A stretch of 64,000 bases of DNA from Lingula anatina (taxonomy: Eukaryota > Brachiopoda > Lingulata > Lingulida > Lingulidae): contig NW_019774558.1 in NCBI RefSeq assembly GCF_001039355.2, positions 305,400 through 369,399 on the forward strand, in the 5' to 3' direction. The notes under the pieces are model-generated. The model ran no database searches and was not told where the DNA came from. It was given only the letters and a program-made list of their open reading frames with translations. A program made the position numbers and the translations under genes. Below, piece by piece: positions 41,126 through 54,037 of the stretch (the stretch's first letter is position 1; each line of letters opens with the position of its first letter).

Positions 41126-42555
41126 CTACAGCTAGGTTTGAACTACGCTCTGTGGCCCTGAAAGGAGCAGTATTCTCTTATAACTGTCCCGCTGTTCATT
41201 AATCCAGATCATTCTTGCCACAAATTTATATGTGTTCCAGACAGTCAGGCTTACACCAATCCAATTGGATGCAAACAGACTTAATTGAAGTTTCGGGGAA
41301 AAAAAAGTGACTCCTGAATTGCAGCTAGCTGTTCTCATTTGGAAAATGTCCCATTTAGAATTGATTCAGCCTTGAATGTCTTTTTAAAATTCTTTTTCTC
41401 TCTTTGGGTGGTCAAAGTTGGGTGAGGGCATTTTTGATGATAGATCTTGTTATATATATATATATGGCTCAGTAATTTTTAGATTTAATGAAAAAGAAAG
41501 AAAAGGACCTTAGACTTTAAGGCTTGTTACCAATTGCACCAACTAATATCACTTTTTTATTTTAATTACTTTTCTTTGTCTAATCTAAATCATTATCTTC
41601 AAAACTAATTATTTACAATATTATATGATTTGGCACATGAAATACCTTGTTTATTGAAATGACTTATAATGACATTTGAAAGTACTCCATGCCATATATC
41701 TCTTCTACTTCTTATTAATCGTATGTGAAATCAGATGTACTTCAACAAAGTGTTTGTACTTGTGTGAAACATGTGTCATTTGTGGATGATAAGTTCTGCA
41801 TCATCAGTACACTTAATTTGTTTTTGATGCACAATTCCCTTTCTTTGAGCTACATTTTACGAGTTCAATGACCATTTTGGCGCACATCAAATGGTAAAGT
41901 AATGTTCATTTGTATCCAGTCAAGTGATTGGCCAATGAAAGATGCCCTTTTTATAGGCCATTTTTGGTGGTATTCATAATCTTGTGAATTAAATGAATCA
42001 GAACAAATGTTCCATCCCCATTACTACTGGTTAAATGCAGATTATTATACAATTTATGTATGGATATTTATTGTCTTTGCCCATATTGCTACTGCTTAAT
42101 AGCATATTACAGCTTTCCGTAGCTTTTCATTGAAGCAAATCTGGATGAATTATAAATCAAAATAACAAGGTAGTTATGACAATAAATTATTCTCTACCTC
42201 CATTACAGCAGCATATAGCCAAGTTATTTGAATGTATGCTTTTCAGGCATAGCATCCCCATGGTAAAAGCAAAGGGTAAAAATCTCGGAAATATTGTGCT
42301 GATGAGCAACTTTACGCATGATAAGACGGGATAAGTCAACACAACAAGGCAAATGTGCTCTGACAGGGTTTCAGGCACACGCCCCCATATAGAGCAAGTT
42401 TACCTTGCCAAAGACAGGTGGTGGGAATGAACATGTGTTGATGATTGTGAGAATGTTTTGAGAATATTGAATATGCACAACTCTTTTTGTTATCATGGAC
42501 TGTGAAATGTTTCACATAGAGTAGTTCCTCATACTTAATTTAAGCCTAATATCCT
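41126..42555. other. Non-coding stretch
   Basis: No supported exon on either strand. The minus-strand frames at 41132-41338 and 42187-42378 lack good splice borders and family features. A short AT array lies at about 41450-41464. Confidence 0.4.
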
Positions 42556-42892
42556 GTCATATCCAACACACCATCACATCTAACTTAATGTCACACCTAA
42601 CACACTATCACATCTGGCACACTGTAATATCAAACTCACAGATGACTCATTGTCACAGCTAACACACTGTCACAACTAACACACTGTAATATCAAACACA
42701 CAGTTGATTCATTGTCACAGCTAACACACTGTCACAACTAACACACTGTAATATCAAACACACAGATGACTCATTGTCACAGCTAACACACTGTCACAAC
42801 TAACACACTGTAATATCAAACACACAGTTGACTCAGTGTCACAGCTAACACATTATCACACCTAAAGCATTGTCACATCTAACACACTGAAA
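42556..42892. repeat. 62-base minisatellite
   Basis: About four units of 62 bases, each with CTAACACACTGTCACAACTA, CACTGTAATATCAAACACAC and GACTCATTGTCACAG, follow a more degenerate start. Units differ at only a few positions. Confidence 0.9.
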
Positions 42893-42993
42893 GTCACACA
42901 ATGAATTTTAAAATATATCATGTGATCTTCTCAGTGGGTTTTGCTTGGGCATTTCTAGGTGATATATGCTGGGAAATGCTGGGATTTGCTTTA

Positions 42994-43026
<33 letters not shown>

Positions 43027-43110
43027 GCTGATAATGGGGAAAATGCGGGGTTTGCTTTTATTTTTGTTGTTGTTGTTTTTGTTGTTGTTGTTATTATTAT
43101 TCAAACTGTA
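42994..43110. repeat. ATT and GTT trinucleotide arrays
   Basis: An ATT array (42994-43025) and a GTT-rich patch (about 43063-43092) lie close together. The hydrophobic open frame over both is a product of the repeats. Confidence 0.85.
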
Positions 43111-43321
43111 TGCTTTAAGAAAGACTTCCTAGGACATGATCCGTTTCCATGAGGACTGATAGTTGAACTGGAAGTTATATATACTAACCAGATTTCCTCA
43201 TGTAACTCGTCTTTAATCTCACATACTGGGTGTGTTCTGTATCCTAGTCGGAAATGAATTTTATTGATTCTGTCTTAAGAACCCGTGTGAACTTTAAAAG
43301 GCTGTTTTATTTCCCTTGCAG

Positions 43322-43365
43322 AGGTACATGTTCAGTGACTGTGGTTATTATTTGATCAGGCTTAC
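43322..43365 (+). CDS. Candidate 44-nt exon, unknown protein
   Basis: A very strong acceptor (TTATTTCCCTTGCAG) precedes 44 bases that end at a donor (CTTAC/gtgagg). One frame reads RYMFSDCGYYLIRL and the other two contain stops. Plausible as an internal exon of a plus-strand gene, but short and unsupported by homology. Confidence 0.25.
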
Positions 43366-44212
43366 GTGAGGCAGGTCTGGCTTATGGGATAAAACTTTGA
43401 CAGCAGTGATAGAGTCAATTTAGCCTCTGCAAGGTAACTAAAGAAGCCCCTTGGACCTCCCTCTTCGCTCACAAACTGAACTGCCCCCCCCCCATCCCCC
43501 CCAGCAGTCTCTCATAATTGTGTCCATTGTAAATGGGACTGAAAGTTCTCAGACAGGTAACCTTTTTTATCTCACATACAAACATTGGCTGAGCTGAGAG
43601 CTAGTATTGAGTCACAGTTATATGGTGATAAAGTGGAAATGAGGAAGACATATCAGATTGCAATGAGATGGATTTTTCTTTGTCTCCTGTGTAAAGATGG
43701 TAAAAACCAGATTATTGGAATTGATGGTAATTCATAATCTGAATAGATACACTGGAAAGAAGTTTTAGCTGCAGTGCATGTAAAAACTATACATCATGGA
43801 TTACTGTAGTTTTTATCTCAGTCAAACAGAACAGAAAATGACAATTTTAGATTAAAGGAAATCTCCATGCATTTGGAAATCCCCTCGATTCAAATTTATA
43901 ACCTTCAAAGCTTCTTTTATTTCCTGAATTCAGACCTTAAAGGAGATAAAACCCTTTAAGTCATTTATATAAAAGTATCTTGAAGAGTACTTAAATATCT
44001 TCTCAGCTTTCATGGCAGATTGCAATATCTGCATTATACACGTGGAAAAGAGACACGATAAAAAACATCACATCATTTCCTTGAGTGAAAGTGAGGCCAT
44101 GAAGGTAAAAGTCAAGAGAGGGCTTTGTTCTTCTACTTAAATGGCCTGTTATTGCTGTGAACCAGTCTTTTCCTGTCTTATTTTCAGCTGACTGCAGATG
44201 ACTGCAGCGCTG

Positions 44213-44310
44213 GCTGACCTTTGCCCATTTTTCTGACCTTTTACCCATTTTCCTGACCTCGGCCTATTTTCCTGACCTCTACCCATTTTTTGACCTCTGC
44301 CTATTGCCCT
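44213..44310. repeat. 20-base tandem repeat
   Basis: About five imperfect units based on CTGACCTTTGCCCATTTT occur in a row. No exon is visible in the flanks from 43370 to 45000. Confidence 0.75.
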
Positions 44311-44995
44311 TTTAGTTAACTGTGCCTATTTTCTTTAGCAACAAGAAATCAGTTTCAGAGATCGGTCAAAAAAAGATGTATCACTGGGCAGTGTAATCCC
44401 AGGCTTCCCATAATAGAACAGTCATGCATAAATCTATCACATTTTTCTAAAATGCCTCTCTGATTAATTGGAAAATGGATGTTTAAGTGCAGCTAGGTCA
44501 CTGGGTATGTAAGTTCTCATAGGGACAGAGTAATTTCACGCTAAACACAGTTTTTCCATCTAAATAAAGGATTTTTTTCCTTGATAACCTAAATTTGCAA
44601 CCTAAATACGCCTCATGTATGTTAAGATATAAGGTTTTTGTCTATCAAAATAGACAGATAGAGGACAAAAAAGTGTGTGTATAATGGAAAGAGAATGCAC
44701 TGAACAAGAAAATGCATTTGGATGCAGGCTTTGAATAAATGTATGAGACTGCTGGTATGAGGGAAAGTTAACATTGAACTTAGATGGAAAAAATGTTAAA
44801 AATGTGATCAAAATTCATATTTCTTCCATACAATTGACTGACTTTTCCCGTAGGTCATCCAATTCCTGTCTGCTGACCTTATAATTATATAGGGACCATT
44901 ATATAGCCAATCTTTTTCCTGGATTTCAGGAGATTAGCAGTAATTATAATTTTTACCTAACAGACAAACACTTGGTGAGATCCTTGGCACAATGT

Positions 44996-44997
44996 AT

Positions 44998-45040
<43 letters not shown>

Positions 45041-45043
45041 TAA
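44996..45043. repeat. TTTA tetranucleotide microsatellite
   Basis: About twelve TTTA units. The open frame beginning here is a repeat artefact. Confidence 0.9.
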
Positions 45044-45561
45044 TTTTTCAATTTTTGTGTTGGTATAGGAAAAAACAGAGAGAGAGTAAATACACACAAC
45101 AAGACACAATACAAATGAGTTCACTGTCACAAATTAAAACATACAAAAGGACTGATCCTTCATTCTTCTCTTTGATTGATGATGCGATACTGTAGTGGGT
45201 GTTCTTCCTCAAGTGTGAACTGATTGTCTGGAAGCCATTTACACACTCAGTACCTCAGGAATACGGAAATAAACTAAAACATATCAGATTCAAGGGGACA
45301 GGATCCTAATGGACTTGTCTGCAATTCAGATATAAAATTAGTTGCAGACTTGTATGCAATTCTGCTGCAGAATTATTTTCAAGCTGCAAAAATATCTTTT
45401 TTTTTTATACAACCATACAACATTTCCTTAATGATTAATTATTTATCTAAAGGAAAACCCATTAGTCTATCTTGATGAAAATGTATTTTTTAATAAACTT
45501 ATGTAGTACACCCTGCAAAGGTCTTGATGGCATAGTTCCTCAGCACTGCCTAACTAAGACT

Positions 45562-45821
45562 GGGTTCCCATCCCTAGATCAATCTAACAGGATCAGTCCA
45601 TCTTCATGGGGTCCCTCACTAAATTGCTTTCAGCCCAAGCGGCTTAGACGTTTGGGCCACCCACTAAAGCTGCTAAACGATAGTTAATTATAATATAATT
45701 ACCACCTATCAGCCTCAGCAGGCGTGACAGACATCCAAGCCGCCCAAGTTAATTGCAGTTAAGCGAGAATCGCCTCAGAGATAGTTCGATCCAAAGTTAG
45801 TACGCTGCTCTCTGGGAATGG
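45562..45821. mobile_element. Foldback element, copy 1
   Basis: The ends are inverted (GGTTCCCATCCCTAGATC at the left; CCATTCCCAGAGAGCAGC when the right end is reversed). Longer internal segments are also complementary, such as CACTAAATTGCTTTCAGCCC against CGCTTAACTGCAATTAAC. It resembles the element at 56488-56702 in layout and in words such as CGGCTTA and CACTAAA. It has no coding capacity, so it is a MITE-like or foldback element of unknown family. Confidence 0.55.
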
Positions 45822-46062
45822 TCTCTTAGTATCCTAACACTACATACTGATTCACTCATGCATATGAAGTCTTTTGCAAAGAGGTGCATTTAGGAGATGT
45901 TTGCCGTTACGTGCATTATTTTTAAAATATGAATATGGATTTACTCACGAATATGAATTCCTATTTCAAAGAGGTACATTTAAGAGAGGAGGGCGCAATT
46001 TATTATTTGTTAATGAGATACAGACAGGTTGTTTATAGCTATCAATCATGAGTAGATCAGCC

Positions 46063-46219
46063 TATATAAGTAGTACCTTCCTCAGTCCTGCAATCCCCAT
46101 TCCGCAGGTTTCCTGTTTGCTGAACGCCCTGTTTATCACTCTGACAGCTGTTTTCAAACAACATGTCTCCAGAGGTAGACCAGATGATGGAGAGGCTAGC
46201 CCTTTACAGAGATAGTTAA
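46063..46219 (+). promoter_or_regulatory. Candidate TATA promoter and short first exon
   Basis: A good TATA box (CTATATAAG at 46062-46070) lies about 93 bases before an ATG at 46163. A short frame follows, MSPEVDQMMERLALYRDS, and then TAA (46219). A possible donor (CCAGAG/gtagac) inside the frame could make this a first exon. It could also be chance. Block D begins inside this frame (46175), so its right part is repeated after the N at 50663. Confidence 0.3.
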
Positions 46220-47422
46220 GAAAAAAAAAACGGAAAATTTTTATCTGCTGATAGCTTTGATGAGGATTTTATATTAATTTTTCTGTTAGCTTTTTTAACC
46301 CCAGAGTGTTCAAATGATAAAAGTTGTTTCTAAACATTCAGATATGCCTTTGTGAGGTTAGAGATTTTTTTAACCTAAAACTCTTCTGTTAAACAATTGA
46401 TAACAAAGTGGCCCAGCTAGTATCTCTACCTATCACCAAAATCAGCTATAACTAATACATCAGTTATCTCTCTGCTACGACCAGTGGGGTCTTTGAGCTT
46501 TAAAACATCTCACGGGAATTAGCTGATAACACATTGATGACATCTGGAGAGCAAAAATAAGAAGATAACACTGATGAACTTTTTATTTTTGCTCATTTTT
46601 TTCTCATAGCACTTAGGTTTTCTGGTACACTATTTGATAAGCCATTATATTTCATTTTTTTTAGAACATTATATGAGTGAGGCATTGGCAGATTACTTTA
46701 GAAAAGGGGTTAATAATGTGAATTAAACCTTTATAGATAATTGAAAAAAATGGTTGTTGATATTTTTTCATAGGGTTATACGTAATGATGGGGATAAAAA
46801 CTATTGAAACATTCTCTTTGACTTCAGATAGTACCTTGCTCTATAATATATCCACATCAACCTGAAATATTTATCAGTTACGGACTAAACCCGATGACTG
46901 GTTGAATGATTATTTATTGATTAGGCATGATCGATACCTTTGATACAACATGCTGTTTACAGGATCAGCAGATGGGAAAAAACAGTTTAAGGTACCTCTT
47001 TGCATATGTAAGTAATACCATTGCGTTTAGGCGCAGCTAGCCTCTTTTGGAACAGCCTACCCTCGGACTAAAATTCATTTGGAATATCGGGCCCTCTTAC
47101 CTTTCGGGGATATTATTTTCACCTCTGATAATGGGTGGATAACAGCACTTACTAGTACATTTAAGTATACACACTAAGTATTAATATATGGTACTTATGT
47201 AATTGTTTGGTCATAGCCTTTGTAAATTGTGCTAGAACTAATAAAGATTATTTTATATTAAACCCTTGGAACAGCGGTTGATTTTTTTAACTTGGCTCTT
47301 ACAATCTTCAGAGTACCGGACCCTCCTAATAATAAACCCTTGGAATTTAAGGCATATCCCCATCTGAACATAAGCATTATCCTCTTTCTCAAAATATGGT
47401 TGATAAGATATATATGAGATTC

Positions 47423-48045
47423 TAGAGGGATAGCAATTGTTTGTATGAGATTCATATTCTACCATGAAACACTTTAAACAACTTGCAGAAGTATAATAAA
47501 TTCCACCAAAACAGCGGTTATCGCAAATTCTGGAATCTGTGCTTGCCATCAGAAGTCATAGGTGGCAATTCCTCCATAATAATCTCTTAACAAATTATTA
47601 CAAAAAAAAAAACTGTTAAAAAAAAAAAAAAAACATGGACTAACTATGAATGTCAGAATTGATTCATTAACCCTTGGTAAGTTTGGGAAAATTGTTGTTT
47701 ACCACAGGAAAATCTCCTTTCTTTTTTGCCCCCCTCCNNNNNNNNNNNNNNNNNNNNNNNNNNNNNNNNNNNNNNNNNNNNNNNNNNNNNNNNNNNNNNN
47801 NNNNNNNNNNNNNNNNNNNNNNNNNNNNNNNNNNNNNNNNNNNNNNNNNNNNNNNNNNNNNNNNNNNNNNNNNNNNNNNNNNNNNNNNNNNNNNNNNNNN
47901 NNNNNNNNNNNNNNNNNNNNNNNNNNNNNNNNNNNNNNNNNNNNNCCCTGGGTAATTTTGGGAAAATGTTTTTTTTCCCCAAGAAAAAATCCTTTTTTTT
48001 TTTCCCCCCCCCCCCCCCCCCTCAAAAAAAGTTGTTATCCCTTTA
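47423..48045 (-). mobile_element. TTAA-ended MITE, reverse orientation, split by a gap
   Basis: A diverged relative of 11711-12050 on the other strand. Shared words include GATTCATTAACC, GGTAAG, GGGAAAATTGTTGTTTAC and the end GTTATCCCTTTAA at 48045. The N run at 47738-47945 interrupts it. The sequence after the gap repeats the sequence before it, with longer homopolymers. Confidence 0.55.
47738..47945. other. Assembly gap (N run) with duplicated flanks
   Basis: Left of the gap: CCCTTGGTAAGTTTGGGAAA. Right of the gap: CCCTGGGTAATTTTGGGAAA, followed by the same pattern with stretched T and C runs. Copy 2 (52150-52258) crosses the same place without a gap. The gap is probably an unmerged overlap and not missing DNA. 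Confidence 0.8.
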
Positions 48046-48114
48046 AGAAAAAAGTTAATTAATTAATTAATTAAGATATACCTGTGGTAAGAGAAAACAT
48101 GTTTATGTGTGTGT

Positions 48115-48165
<51 letters not shown>

Positions 48166-50516
48166 TAAGAAGAAGAATGTTCAGATTTCTAGACTTAGTC
48201 TAGCAGCATTGCCTTCTTGCATCAGTAATACCTTCTTTAAAAGACTATTCTGCAATGTCCCTGCACAACAAGTCTGTATACGTATCAGTTACCATCCAGC
48301 CCTGCTGATGAGAAAGTATGATACATGTAAAACCACCTTCTGGACTGTGAATGATCAGAAATGTTTTCTATGCAGCAGCACAGGTTGCTGCCCAACTACA
48401 GTAAGCTGTTCTGAGTCCCATTTTGTGTTGCCTACCAGCTGAAGAGAGACCATCATTAGACGAGGTTCTCAGTGACCTAACTTTGTGCCAGCTTATACAC
48501 TCAGAAGCTAGATTTTTATAACACCTTTAAAGCATACCCAATGCTAGATACAATTCACTGTTTAATTCAGTTACAAGTGACAGAGTGGGACAACAAGGTG
48601 ACAAGACTGGCAAACTAATCATAATGACATGCTAAGACATTACGTAGACGGCATATACTATTAAGTTAAACTGCCACAAGTCCACTGGAAATCCACTTTA
48701 ATTGTTTGCCGCACAGTCACAGTTAAGTGGTTCTAAGTGATACTTTTAACATAAAAGAGTTGGCAGTGATAGGTCAGTGGAGATAGATAAAGTGCACTTA
48801 AATGAACAACATAGTTAAGACACATTTGGCAGTCCATTTTATATTCCTAAATAACCCGACATTTTGGTACTTCACAATTACAAAATTGGTTTTGAATTAT
48901 CTTACTAACAGCTGTAAATTTAAGAATTTAGGCTGTCCTGTTGAATTTTTTTTTAACAGGTTGATAAGTTAGGTATTCATGCAGGCATGAAAATGAGATT
49001 TGTTTTAAAAAGGTACATCTGTGAAAAGAGGGTTTGTTAGTGGACATATACCTGATATTGCAAAGTAGCAGACAGAGAGGCTTTTGATTGTACGAGCACG
49101 TTGGAAATAAGAGTAGGCGTGTTAATCGGATTACATTCAGCGAGAGATCCCGTGGACTTCGCTAGGTCGACATATCTGACTCTGAACAGTTCCTAAAGAC
49201 ACCATCTTCATTTGCTGTGTGTGTAAATTTAATGCATAGCTTTTCCCCTGTCCTCAGCTGGCTAATGCTGAATTGAGGCAGATTTTATCAGTTTGTTCAT
49301 GTACAAAATCATTTCTCAGCAGACTTTAAAAAAACATTGAATATCACTCCTGCATCTCAATCAATATGTTTTTTCTTTCTTTTTTTTTTTTTTAATCAAA
49401 CCAGTCACACCATATCGGCATGATGATCAAAACAAGTTATGTATGTGGGGAAATTTTAGTTGCAAATGCCAATTTGCTGATGTAATCTGATTTTTCCAGG
49501 GATTTCTAAGCTGTGTTAGTTAAAGCCTTCAGCAATTTATTGATGTAACATCACTGGGATTCTTTAATTCTGCTTGAAAACCCATTAATGATCTATCTAG
49601 ATACTAGATGTTTTTTATAACCATCTGTCTAAGATTAGCTGTCACATACTGTCACATACACACATTTATTTATTTGGTTTATCCAATAACTATGTAAAAA
49701 ATGCACCTTCCAGATGAAGTGGTAAATGCACATTTATATCTTGTCTCAAATACTTAATTGAAAAAACACATATAATAAATAAAAGTTCTCTCTCTCTCTC
49801 TCTTTCTCTCTCTCTCACACATACAAACACAGATGCACACACGCATGCACTCAGGATGTTAAATTAATAGTTGATTTCTTAATAGCAGAAGTAATAAAAA
49901 AGTTCCAAAATATCTAATGTGGTGCAATTGAGTATAGTTGAGAAGATATGTTTCACCTCCGTGATAGAGCATGCTATGAAAATGGATATTATATATTGTA
50001 AGCTTGGAAGGACAATTTAGAGATCATGTTGAAAGCTGACACAGTTCCTAATGTTTCTGGCATCTTTTGTGAGGGCCATGTCAACAATGGATATTTGAGA
50101 TAACTGAACTTTTGTTTCCATTAGTGTGAAACATGTATTTTTTCAAATTTGCTGACGGTGCTGTTGAACTGACTTTACAGCAGTCATGGTCATGGATTTG
50201 AGTTACCCTATTAATTGCCAGTTTTAAGTAGTTTTTCCCCAACATCTAGCAAGCAACTTTGTTCTAAAAACAACTAGGAAAATACATTGATAGAAATAGA
50301 CATTGTCCCCTTTGGTAGGTTTTACAAATATATATTTTTCTATCAGGTTTGGAAAAATAATACATTTTAATGGAAAGCAAAACGTGGAAACTTTCCTAGA
50401 AGTTGGTGCCATCCACAAGCTACCTGGTGGGTTTTTATCAAATTATCTTTCATACAAATAATGATAATTATTTGACACAAATTGGAATTTTTCCTTATGG
50501 TTAGCTTATGGCTTAC

Positions 50517-50660
50517 CCGATCCAAAACCTTTGTCAGACTGATGCGAGTAGATACTGTTGCTCCCTGACCATTACTTGGTGGAGTATCCAGGAGCCTGTT
50601 ATATATTTCAGGAGGATCGATCTCCCATGCCCCTCTTCTGGATTGGCCATAAGATATAAT
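50517..50660 (-). CDS. Copy-1 version of the candidate exon at 54727, cut by an N
   Basis: Identical to 54727-54870, including the donor, but the acceptor side is lost at the single N at 50663. Probably the same exon on the other haplotype. Confidence 0.45.
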
Positions 50661-50663
50661 ACN

Positions 50664-53600
50664 ATAGACCAGATGATGGAGAGGTTAGCCCTTTACAGAG
50701 ATAGTTTAAAAAAAAAAAAAAAAAAACTGACAATTTTTACCTGCTGATAGCTTTGATGAGGATTTTATGTTAATAATTCTGTTAGCTTTTTTTAACCCTA
50801 GAGTGTTCAAATGATAATAGTTATTTCTAAACATTCAGATAATACTTCGTGAGGTTAGAGTTTTTTTTAACCTAAAAAACTCTTCTGTTAAACAATTGAT
50901 AACAAAGTGGCCCAGCTAGTATCTCTACCTATCACCAAAATCAGCTATAACTAATACATCAGTTATCTCTCTGCTACGACCAGTGGGGTCTTTGAGCTTT
51001 AAAACATCTCACAGGAATTAGCTGATAACACATTGATGACATCTGGAGAGCAAAAATAAGAAGATAACACTGATGAACTTTTTATTTTTGCTCATTTTTT
51101 TTCTCGTAGCACTTAGGTTTTCTGGTACACTATTTGATAAGCCATTATATTTCATTTTTTTTAGAACATTATATGAGTGAGGCATTGGCAGATTACTTTA
51201 GAAAAGGGGTTATTTATGTGAATTAAACCTTTATAGATAATTGAAAAAAATGGTTGTTGATATTTTTTCATAGGGTTATATGTAATGATGGGGATAAAAA
51301 CTATTGAAACATTTTCTTTGACTTCAGATAGTACCTTGCTCTGTAATATATCCACATTAACCTGAAATATTTGTTATCAGGTACGGACTAAACCCGATGA
51401 CTGGTTGAATGATTATTTATTGATTAGGCATGATCGATACCTTTGATACAACATGCTGTTTACAGGATCAGCAGATGGGAAAAAACAGTTTAAGGTGCCT
51501 CTTTGCATATGTAAGTAATACCATTGCGTTTAGGCGCAGCTAGCCTCTTTTGGAACAGCCTACCCTCGGACTAAAATTCATTTGGAATATCGGGCCCTCT
51601 TACCTTTTGGGGATATTATTTTCACCTCTGATAATGGATGTATAACAGCACTTACTAGTACATTTAAGTATACACACTAAGTATTAATATATGGTACCTA
51701 TGTAATTGTTTGGTCATAGCCTTTGTAAATTGTGCTAGAACTAATAAAGATTATAGTATATTAAACCCTTGGAACAGCGGTCGATTTTTTAAACTTGGCT
51801 CTTACAATCTTCAGAGTACCGGACCCTCCTAATAATAAACCCTTGGAATTTAAGGCATATCCCCATCTGAACATAAGCATTATCCTCTTTCTCAAAATGT
51901 GATTGATAAGATATATATGAGATTCTAGAGGGATAGCAATTGTTCGTATGAGATTCATATTCTACCATGAAACATTTTAAACAACTTGCAGAAGTATAAT
52001 AAATTCCATTGTACCACCAAAACAGCGGTTATCGCAAATTCTGGAATCTGTGCTTGCCATCAGAAGTCATAGGTGGCAATTCCTCCATAATAATCTCTTA
52101 ACAAATTATTACAAAAAAAAACTTAAAAAAAAAAAAACATGGACTAACTGTGAATGTGGGTATTGATCCATTAACCCTTCGTAAGGTTGGGAAAATCTCT
52201 TTTCTTCTTTCCCCCCCCCCCCCAAAAAAAAAAAAAAAAACGGTTGTTATCCCTTTAAAAAAAAATTAATTAATTAATTAAGATATACCTGTGGCAAGAG
52301 AAAACGTGTGTATGTGTGTGTGAAAGAGAGAGAGAGAAAATAAGAAAAAGAATGTTCAGATTTCTAGACTTAGTCTAGCAGTATTGCCTTAATTCTTGCA
52401 TCAGTAATACCTTCTTTAAAATACAGTTCTGCAATGTCCCTGCACCACAAGTCTGTATATATATCAGTCACCATCCAGTCCTGATGAGAAAGTATGATAC
52501 ATGTAAAACCACCTTCTGCACTGTGAATGAACAGAAATGTTTTCTATGCAGCAGCATAGGTTGCTGCCCAACTACAGTAAGCTGTTCCGAGTCCCATTTT
52601 GTGTTGCCTATCAGCTGAAGAGAAACCATCATTAGACGAGGTTCTTGTCTGGATGCGATGACCTAACTTTGTGCCAGCTAGACTCAAAAGCTAGATTTTT
52701 ATAACACTTTTAAAGCATACCCAATGCTAGATACAATTCACTGTTTAATTCAGTTACAAGTGACAGAGTGGGACAACAAGGTGACAAGACTGGCAAACTA
52801 TTCATAATGACATGCTAAGACATTCCATAGATAGCATATACTGTTATGTTAAACTGCCACGAGTCCACTGGAAATTCACTTTAATTGTTTGCTGCACAGC
52901 CACAGTTAAGTGGTTCTAAGTGATACTTTTACCAAAAAAGAGTTGGCAGTGATATGTCCATGGAGACAGATAAAGTACACTTAAATGAACAACATAGTTT
53001 AGTCACATTTGGCAGTTCATTTTATATTTCTAAATGACCCCAACATTTGGTCCTTCACAATTACAAAATTGGTTTTGAATTATCTTACTAACAGCTGTAA
53101 ATTTAAGAAGAATTTAAGCTGTCCTGTTGAATTTTTTTTTAACAGATTAATAAGTTGGGTATTCATGCATGAAAATGAGATTTGTTTCAAAAAGGTACAT
53201 CTGTGAAAAGAGGATATGTTTACAGCGATCTGGGTTTGTTAGTGGACATATACCTGATATTGCAAAGTAGCAAACAGAGAGGCTTTTGATTGCACGAGCA
53301 CGTTGGAAATAAGAGAAGGCGTGTTAATCGGATTACATTCAGCGAGAGACCCCATGGAGTTAGCTAGGCCGACATATCTCATTCTGAACAGTCTCTAAAG
53401 ACACCATCTTCATTTGCTGTGTGTGTAAATTTAATGCATAGCTTTTCCCCTGTCCTCAGCTGGCTAATGCTGAATTGAGGCAGATTTTATCAGTTGGTTC
53501 ATGTACAAAATCATTTTTCAGCAGACTTTAAAAAACATTGAATATCACTCATGCAACTCAATCAATATGTTTTTTCTTTCTTTCTTTTTTGCTGATGTAA

Positions 53601-53986
53601 TCAAACCAGTCACACCATATCGACGTGATGATCAAAACAAGTTATGTATGTGGGGAAATTTTAGTTGCAAATGCCAATTTGCTGATGTAATCTGATTTTT
53701 CCAGGGATTTCTAAGCTGTGTTAGTTAAAGCCTTCAGCAATTTATTGATGTAACATCACTGAGATTCTTTAATTCTGCTTGAAAACCCATTAAAGATCTA
53801 TCTAGATACTAGATGTTTTTTATAACCATCTGTTTAAGATTAGCTTATATATATACTGTCACATACACATATTTATTTATTTGGTTTATCCAAATCATAT
53901 GTAAAATGTGCACCTTCCAGATGAAGTGGTAAATGCACAATTATATCTTGTCTCAAATACTTAATTGAAAAACACATTTAATAAAT

Positions 53987-54037
<51 letters not shown>

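Larger units (their letters stand above)
46175..50662. repeat. Duplicate block D, copy 1 (probable haplotype)
   Basis: Near-identical to 50664-54870, from TAGACCAGATGATGGAGAGG to GGATTGGCCATAAGATATAA. It contains a 208-base N run and ends at a single N at 50663. It carries GA (48117-48162) and CT (49792-49816) arrays whose lengths differ in copy 2. Confidence 0.9.

Noticed and set aside
42556-42892. Regularly spaced repeats suggestive of a CRISPR array
   Set aside because: Units are continuous 62-base tandem repeats with no unique spacers. The genome is eukaryotic and there are no cas genes.
46402-46560. Highly similar 160-base stretch between block D copies with a possible ATG-starting exon
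   Set aside because: Only about 30 bases lie between plausible splice sites, and one allelic difference touches the donor edge. Evidence is too thin for a call.
48107-48442. 111-residue plus-strand frame starting in a GA repeat
   Set aside because: The second haplotype (52310-52620) has frame-disrupting indels in the same region.
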